Shown: piece after piece, positions 6,506 through 10,576 of the stretch
Numbering within the stretch: the stretch's first letter is position 1
Layout: the number at the start of each line of letters is the position of its first letter
Origin: JBEKLJ01 sp050010255
GTDB taxonomy: Bacteria > Acidobacteriota > Terriglobia > Bryobacterales > Bryobacteraceae
Assembly (NCBI GenBank): GCA_050010255.1
Contig: JBEKLJ010000131.1
Span: 1-10,576, forward strand
Direction of reading: 5' to 3'
DNA length: 10,576 nt
The notes under the pieces: generated by a model
Seen by the model: only the letters and a program-made list of their open reading frames with translations
What the model was told of the DNA's origin: nothing
Database searches by the model: none
Program-made: the position numbers and the translations under genes

Positions 6506-7067
6506 AGAGACGGGGCAACCGCAAGAGGAAGGGATCCGGACGATCGTGCGGGAGACGATCGAGGAGTTCGTGAGGAAGGAGCAGGCCAAGGCGGAGCCGG
6601 CCTACAAGAACGAGCTGGTGGAGGAGCGCAAGCGGCGCGAGCAACTGGAGCGGCGCGTCAACGAGCTCGTCGAGGAGAACCGGCGAAGCAGGCAGATGGC
6701 CGAGGAGGCCGAGCGGGGCGCGACCATCCGGGCGGAGCTGCAACGGCTGGGCGTGGCCAAGGTGGACGTGGCGTTCAAGGCGGTGAAGGACGACATTTTC
6801 CGCACGGACGACGGCCGGCTGCTGGCGAAAGGGGAAGAAGGCGAGGTCAGCGTGAAGGAATACCTCTCACACTTCCTCAGCGAGAACCCGGAGTTCCTGC
6901 CGGCGCGGATCAGCGGGGGTTCGGGGGCCACGGTGGCGCACAAGGCGCCGGCGGCGGGCGCGGGAACGGAGTTGGAGAAGATCCGGCCGGGGATGAGCGC
7001 CGAGGACTCGGAGCGCATCCGGCAGGAAATCGTGCGAGTCGCGTCCCAGACGCTGCGCGGGATTTAG
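6498..7067 (+). CDS. Capsid scaffolding-like coiled-coil protein
   Basis: 189 residues, strongly charged. Residues about 13-85 form a predicted long helix or coiled coil rich in Glu and Arg (ELVEERKRREQLERRVNEL at 39-57). A small folded part (about 86-135) ends in EYLSHFLSENPEFLP. A flexible Gly/Ala stretch (139-156) and a final amphipathic helix (164-187) follow. The composition and the slot between portal and capsid gene match phage scaffolding proteins, which guide coat assembly and leave the prohead. The ATG at 6498 was chosen over 6480 because AGAGGG (6484-6489) lies 8 bases upstream, and because it overlaps the portal stop. No protease gene lies nearby, consistent with a scaffold that exits without cleavage. 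Confidence 0.75.
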   Translation: MDEETGQPQEEGIRTIVRETIEEFVRKEQAKAEPAYKNELVEERKRREQLERRVNELVEENRRSRQMAEEAERGATIRAELQRLGVAKVDVAFKAVKDDIFRTDDGRLLAKGEEGEVSVKEYLSHFLSENPEFLPARISGGSGATVAHKAPAAGAGTELEKIRPGMSAEDSERIRQEIVRVASQTLRGI

Positions 7068-7088
7068 CGGGACGCGGGAAAAGACAGC

Positions 7089-7107
7089 GAGCCGGGAGTC
7101 ACGGCTC
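7089..7107 (+). other. Small hairpin in the leader of the capsid gene
   Basis: GAGCCG (7089-7094) and CGGCTC (7102-7107) form a 6-bp stem with a 7-base loop. It ends a few bases before the strong GGGGAG ribosome site of the major capsid gene. It may stabilise the capsid mRNA 5' end or be incidental. Confidence 0.3.
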
Positions 7108-7122
7108 AGAAGAGGGGAGTAA

Positions 7123-8034
7123 ATGCCAGCAATCACATCCACGAATGTGGCGAACGCGATTGTCAAGCTGGTGGCCGTTGATGCTTTACCGGCTCTGATG
7201 GGCAACCTCGTCATGGGGAACCTGGTCAGTCGCGATTTCGAGCCGACGCTCGCGCAAGCGGGCGACACGGTAAACGTTCCGATACCGCCGACACTGGTGG
7301 CCAACAACCTGGCCGAGGGCGGGACGGTGCAGACGCAGAACCCGAGCCTGGGCAACGCGCAGATCGTGCTGAACACGCACGCCGAGGCGACGTTCCAGGT
7401 GCCGGACGTGACCAAGGTCCTGGCGGTGCCGGACCTGTTGAGGTTGTACATGCAGCCGGCGATGGTGGCGCTGGCCGAGAAGATCGAGACGGACCTGCTG
7501 AACCTGTACGCGAGCTTCACGGCGAACGCGCCGGTGGGGACGGCGGGAACGCCGATCACGGAGACCGTGATCGACGCCGCGGAAACGGCGCTGTTCCAGG
7601 CCAAGGTGCCGGCCAGCGAGCTGAAGCACCTGGTGGTGGACGCCAACACGTACTCGCAGTTGCGGCAGATCCCGCGCTTCAGCGAATTCCAGAGCGTGGG
7701 CGACGCGGGGCTGCGGGCGCTGGTGGAGGGCACGATCGGCAAGATCAAGGACTTCTTTGTGTTCCGGTCGCAGTTCGTGGCCAAGACGGGGAGCTCGCCG
7801 GTGACGACGCACAACGTGGCGTTCGCACGGAGCTCGATGGGGCTGGTGATCCGGCGGCTGCCGCAGCCTCTGCCGGGAACGGGAGCGATCGCCGAATACG
7901 CCGAGCTGGGCAACTTCGGTATGCGCGTGATCCTGAGTTACCAACCCAACACGCTGGCGCAGCAGTTCACGGTGGACGTGCTGTACGGCGTGGGAGTGCT
8001 GCGGAACGCGTTCGGCGTGCAGGTGAATTCCTAG
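7123..8034 (+). CDS. Phage major capsid-like protein (P22 coat / HK97-fold type)
   Basis: 303 residues. The protein starts ITSTNVANAIVKLVAVDALPAL and continues with a region resembling the N-arm and E-loop of P22-type coats (AGDTVNVPIPP, 46-56). A long helix segment follows (about 105-130: LRLYMQPAMVALAEKIETDLL). A P-domain-like part has LKHLVVDANTYSQLRQIP, and the C-terminus (YAELGNFGMRVILSYQP) is beta-rich and of A-domain type. Position after portal and scaffold supports the role as the shell subunit. The length is typical of a coat without an extra inserted domain. AGGGG (7113-7117) close to the ATG gives a strong start, as expected for the most abundant virion protein. The exact family (P22 coat against other HK97-fold groups) needs a profile search. 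Confidence 0.87.
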   Translation: MPAITSTNVANAIVKLVAVDALPALMGNLVMGNLVSRDFEPTLAQAGDTVNVPIPPTLVANNLAEGGTVQTQNPSLGNAQIVLNTHAEATFQVPDVTKVLAVPDLLRLYMQPAMVALAEKIETDLLNLYASFTANAPVGTAGTPITETVIDAAETALFQAKVPASELKHLVVDANTYSQLRQIPRFSEFQSVGDAGLRALVEGTIGKIKDFFVFRSQFVAKTGSSPVTTHNVAFARSSMGLVIRRLPQPLPGTGAIAEYAELGNFGMRVILSYQPNTLAQQFTVDVLYGVGVLRNAFGVQVNS

Positions 8035-8058
8035 CCGAGAGCCGCCAGCCGACAGCCG

Positions 8059-8099
8059 CCGGCCATCCGCTCGAGGAGTGGGTTCGGGCGGGTGGCCGG
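8059..8099 (+). other. Long 16-bp RNA hairpin immediately downstream of the capsid gene
   Basis: CCGGCCATCCGCTCGA (8059-8074) and TCGGGCGGGTGGCCGG (8084-8099) pair along all 16 positions. Fourteen are Watson-Crick and two are G-T positions (G-U in RNA), with a 9-base loop. It begins 24 bases after the capsid stop and ends about 10 bases before the RBS of the next gene. No T-run follows, so full termination is unlikely. It would suit 3'-end protection or partial termination that keeps capsid mRNA more abundant than downstream mRNA. The G-T pairs mean the stem is stronger in plus-strand RNA than in minus-strand RNA, where they become C-A mismatches. Confidence 0.65.
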
Positions 8100-8120
8100 A
8101 GGCCGGAACAGGAGCGAGGC

Positions 8121-8441
8121 ATGGATCTGAAGGTGTACTACCAAAAGCTGAGGCAGGTGGAGGCGGCGATCCCCGAGCCGGACGCCGTGGTGGCGAGCCT
8201 GGAGACCTCCGATGGGGGGCGCACGGGCGTGCTGAGCGAGGTGGCGCGCGGAGTGGCGGCGCGGATGATCGTCGAGGGCAAGGCGCGGCTGGCGACGGAG
8301 GAAGAGTCGGCCGCGTTCCGCGCGCGAATTGCGGAGGGCCGGCGGGCCGCTGAGCAGCTCGCCACCGCGGGACGCGTGCAACTGACCGTGCTCTCGGAAG
8401 CGGATTTGCGAGCGCTGCGCGCGCCGGCGCGGAAAGGGTGA
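8121..8441 (+). CDS. Small phage structural-region protein, unknown
   Basis: 106 residues, starting MDLKVYYQKLRQVEAAIPE. I do not recognise a named family. Visible are a short helix (about 4-16), a small mixed part with SLETSDGGRTGVLSEV (26-41), a second helix (about 41-51, ending IVEGKARLAT) and a helical Arg/Ala-rich stretch (60-82). The end is hydrophobic (VQLTVLSEADLRAL). Position between capsid and connector genes suggests a head-completion, decoration or capsid-stabilising role. AGGAGC at 8110-8115 with good spacing supports the ATG. The next gene starts 12 bases after the stop, so the two are probably co-translated. Confidence 0.78.
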   Translation: MDLKVYYQKLRQVEAAIPEPDAVVASLETSDGGRTGVLSEVARGVAARMIVEGKARLATEEESAAFRARIAEGRRAAEQLATAGRVQLTVLSEADLRALRAPARKG

Positions 8442-8453
8442 GGGCGGGCTCCC

Positions 8454-9191
8454 ATGGCTCTGTTCACGGACGGGGCGATCTCGACGATGGAAGACATGCT
8501 GGCCTACGAGTCGGCCATCCTCGAGGTGGCCAGCACCGAGGGGATCGACCTGACGGTGAAGCTCCGGCTGGGCGAGGAAGAGCTGGCCGTGGAACTGGAA
8601 GCTTTCCTGGCGTGGGAGGGCTCGGGGATTTTGCTGGGCCAGGTGGTGGTGACCGACCCGCTTCGCAAGTGGCACCTGTTCCGGGCGCTGAGCCTGGTTT
8701 ACCGCGACGCCTACAACCGGCAACTGAACGACCGCTACGAAGGCAAGTGGAAGGAATACGAGCGGCTGGCGCAGTGGGCGCAGCAGGCGCTCTACGACAC
8801 GGGCGTAGGCGTGATGAGCGATCCCATCCCGCGGGCGAGCCAGCCGCAAGTGAGCCAAGCGCCGGCAGCGGCCGCCGGGGCGACCTACTACATCAGTGTG
8901 ACCTGGTGCGGAGCCGGAGGCGAGGGCGCGGGGAGCGCGACCGTGGCGTTCGTAGCGCCGGACGGAACCGTGGCGGCGGTGGGGGCGGCAAACGCCCCGG
9001 CGAACGTCACGGGGTGGAACGTCTACGCGGGGTCCGAGCCCGCTGAGCTGACGCTCCAGAACGACGTTCCGCTGGCTCTGGGCGCGACCTGGACCGCGCC
9101 GCCGGGCGGGCTGAGGAGCGGGAGAGCGCTCGGTCCGGGGCAAAGCCCCGAGCGCTACCTGGCGCCGGGACACGTCTTGGGCCGGGGGTGA
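8454..9191 (+). CDS. Connector-like protein with C-terminal fibronectin-III-like domain
   Basis: 245 residues in two parts. Residues about 1-120 are largely helical (MEDMLAYESAILEVASTEGI, then ALSLVYRDAYNRQLNDRYEGKWKEY split across 78-102) and resemble the small helical head-tail connectors found after capsid genes. A Pro/Gln/Ala linker (124-142) leads to a beta-rich domain (143-225). It opens with YYISVTW, has GWNVYAGSEP (187-196) and LQNDVPLALGATW (201-213), and ends in APPGGL; this is the pattern of fibronectin-III-like modules on phage virion proteins. The final 20 residues look disordered. Role inferred: joins the head to the tail and displays an Ig-like module on the surface. AGGGCGGG precedes the ATG. 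Confidence 0.75.
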   Translation: MALFTDGAISTMEDMLAYESAILEVASTEGIDLTVKLRLGEEELAVELEAFLAWEGSGILLGQVVVTDPLRKWHLFRALSLVYRDAYNRQLNDRYEGKWKEYERLAQWAQQALYDTGVGVMSDPIPRASQPQVSQAPAAAAGATYYISVTWCGAGGEGAGSATVAFVAPDGTVAAVGAANAPANVTGWNVYAGSEPAELTLQNDVPLALGATWTAPPGGLRSGRALGPGQSPERYLAPGHVLGRG

Positions 9192-9193
9192 AC

Positions 9194-9688
9194 ATGGCGG
9201 CGATCGCCAGAGCGGCGACGGAGAAAGTGGCGGGGATCCTGGCGGCCGATACGGGCCTGCCCTTCGCGGTGGCCAGGCTGAGGGAGAGCGAGGCGGCGGA
9301 ACTGCCCGCGATCGAGAGCGCGCAAGTGCTGGCGCAGAACATCGCCTACGACGTGGCCGAGAAGAAGCCGGGAGTGACCTACCCGGCGGTGTACGTCTAC
9401 TGCGAGAGCCTGGCGAACCAGCTCAAGGAGAAGTTCCGGACGTTTTCGGGGAAGGCGGAGATGGCCGCCGAAGTGCGCGTGTCGCACGACCGGCTGGAGA
9501 CGCTGAGCCGCGACGTGGAGCTGTACGCCTCGGCGGTGGCCGGGGTGCTGGATTCACAGCGCGGCGACTGGGGCGGCGGAATGTTCTACGCGGGCGGATA
9601 CAAGATCGAGTTCGGGCCGGTGAAGCGGGGAGGCAGGAACTTCATCCAGACGGCGAAGATCTCGTTCGAGCTGGACGTGAGCAACTGA
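9194..9688 (+). CDS. Tail-completion / tail-terminator-like phage protein
   Basis: 164 residues with a helical N-terminus (AIARAATEKVAGILA, AIESAQVLAQNIAYDV). A mixed alpha/beta body follows, with YPAVYVYCESL, a strand AEMAAEVRVSHD, a helix (LSRDVELYASAVAGVL) and a last strand pair (GYKIEFGPVKRGGR, IQTAKISFELDV). This order, and its place just before a tail-tube-like gene, resembles neck or tail-terminator proteins. I do not recognise the family by sequence. Start: ATG 9194 fits the GGGGG at 9184-9188. A GTG at 9188 overlapping the previous stop would add two residues and is nearly as likely. Confidence 0.72.
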   Translation: MAAIARAATEKVAGILAADTGLPFAVARLRESEAAELPAIESAQVLAQNIAYDVAEKKPGVTYPAVYVYCESLANQLKEKFRTFSGKAEMAAEVRVSHDRLETLSRDVELYASAVAGVLDSQRGDWGGGMFYAGGYKIEFGPVKRGGRNFIQTAKISFELDVSN

Positions 9689-9704
9689 ACGGGGACGATC
9701 GTTT

Positions 9705-10576
9705 ATGGCGTGCGGCTACATATCATCGAACAACAACCGGCTGTACGCGGCGCTGGAGCTGAACTACGGCCAGGTGCCGGCAGTCGAAGGCCGGCAGCGG
9801 ATCCCGGCGGTGAGCCTGTCGGCGCGCCAGAGCCTGGAGCGGCCGGCGCGTCGCGACAAGACGGGGATGCGGACGTACCCGGGGACGCCGGTGGGGCTGA
9901 GGAAGCAGACGACGTTCACGCTGCGGACGTACATGACGGGGTGGACGCGGCAGGACACCGATCCGTCCTACGGGGCGCTGTTCCAGGCGGCGGTGGGGGC
10001 GGCGCCGGAGCTGTTCGCCGGCGGGCTCACGGGCGCGAACAGCGTGGCGAAGCTGCTGCGCTTCTCCGCGCCGCATAACCTGGCGCCGGGGCAGGCGGTG
10101 ACGTTCGGGAGCGAGATCCGGTTCGTCGTCTCGATCGTGGATGCGGCGACGGTGGAGCTGAACGCGCCCTTCACGCTCGTGCCGGGCGAGGGGTCGCCCA
10201 TCGGGGCGACGGTGACCTACCAGCCGGCGACGGCGCTGGAATCAGTGAGCCTGTTCGACTACTGGGACCCGGCGGGGGCGGTGCAGCGAATCCTGAACGG
10301 CGCGGCGATGGACCAGTTGAAGATCCAGGTCAACGGCGATTACCACGAGTTCGAGTTCAGCGGGATAGCCCGCGACATCATCGACAGCACGAGTTTCGCG
10401 CCGGGGCAGGGCGAGTTGACCAGTTTCCCGGCCGAGCCTCCGGCGGAGCAGTACGACTACACGATCATTCCGGGGCACCTGGGCCAGGCCTGGCTGGGGA
10501 ATGCGCCGGAACGGTTCTACACGATCACGGCGGGCAGCGTGGTGCTGGCGAACGACATCAAGCCGCGATCGCAGGA
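9705..10576 (+). CDS. Tail-tube-like (major tail) protein, 3' end beyond window
   Basis: An uninterrupted frame runs from ATG 9705 to the right edge (290 residues visible). It starts MACGYISSNNNRLYAALELN. A central segment (about 115-172) includes FSAPHNLAPGQAVTFGSEI and VELNAPF, the look of a small beta-domain often inserted in phage virion proteins. Later come AMDQLKIQVNGDYHEFEFSG (201-220) and DIIDST, a strand pattern typical of tail-tube subunits, and a Pro-rich stretch (242-248). Position after the tail-completion gene supports a tail tube. The RBS is weak (GGGGA at 9690-9694). Codon use matches the upstream phage genes. An assembled tail would also need tape-measure and tip genes, which would lie to the right. 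Confidence 0.75.
   Translation, partial: MACGYISSNNNRLYAALELNYGQVPAVEGRQRIPAVSLSARQSLERPARRDKTGMRTYPGTPVGLRKQTTFTLRTYMTGWTRQDTDPSYGALFQAAVGAAPELFAGGLTGANSVAKLLRFSAPHNLAPGQAVTFGSEIRFVVSIVDAATVELNAPFTLVPGEGSPIGATVTYQPATALESVSLFDYWDPAGAVQRILNGAAMDQLKIQVNGDYHEFEFSGIARDIIDSTSFAPGQGELTSFPAEPPAEQYDYTIIPGHLGQAWLGNAPERFYTITAGSVVLANDIKPRSQ

Noticed and set aside
3367..6589. Long minus-strand open frames opposite terminase and portal genes (about 600 codons each)
   Set aside because: Their translations are low-complexity Arg/Leu/Val/Pro-rich shadows of GC-rich coding DNA, with no recognisable motifs and no RBS. The plus-strand genes explain the region.
1..10576. CRISPR arrays, insertion sequences, toxin-antitoxin or defence genes
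   Set aside because: I found no regularly spaced repeats, no transposase-like protein and no terminal inverted repeats. All sizeable genes fit the ilv operon or phage assembly.

Overview
The window is high-GC bacterial DNA with two divergently transcribed blocks. Bases 1 to about 3260, on the minus strand, hold a branched-chain amino acid operon in the order ilvB-ilvN-ilvC. Bases 3446 to the right edge, on the plus strand, hold the packaging and head-to-tail assembly module of a tailed phage or phage-derived element. The GC richness, the ilvBNC order and the general look of both blocks would fit a soil bacterium such as an Acidobacteriota member. No rRNA or other taxonomic marker is present, so this is a weak inference.

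Minus-strand block: transcription would start near 3220-3260 and first pass a short leader ORF (TTG start at 3203, preceded by a perfect AAGGAGG). Its C-terminal half is packed with valine and isoleucine codons. A pause hairpin, an alternative antiterminator pairing and a 16-bp perfect terminator hairpin with a T-run follow. Together they form a complete ribosome-mediated transcription attenuator ahead of ilvB. Then come ilvB (acetolactate synthase catalytic subunit), ilvN (regulatory subunit, here with a shortened C-terminus), a 190-base intercistronic stretch with a small hairpin, and ilvC (ketol-acid reductoisomerase, cut by the left edge, with an unusual cofactor loop). These enzymes perform the first two shared steps of valine, leucine and isoleucine synthesis, and the leader would sense charged tRNA-Val and tRNA-Ile.

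Plus-strand block: nine genes lie close together in standard morphogenesis order. They are a small basic/helical protein in the small-terminase slot, large terminase, a portal-like protein, a coiled-coil scaffold-like protein, a P22-type/HK97-fold major capsid-like protein, a 106-aa unknown, a connector-like protein with a C-terminal fibronectin-III-like domain, a tail-completion-like protein, and a tail-tube-like protein running off the right edge. All frames are open and undamaged. No integrase, repressor, lysis gene, tRNA or att duplication is visible, so the window cannot tell a prophage from a gene-transfer-agent-like or domesticated module. RNA hairpins flank the capsid gene, the one just downstream being a strong 16-bp stem.
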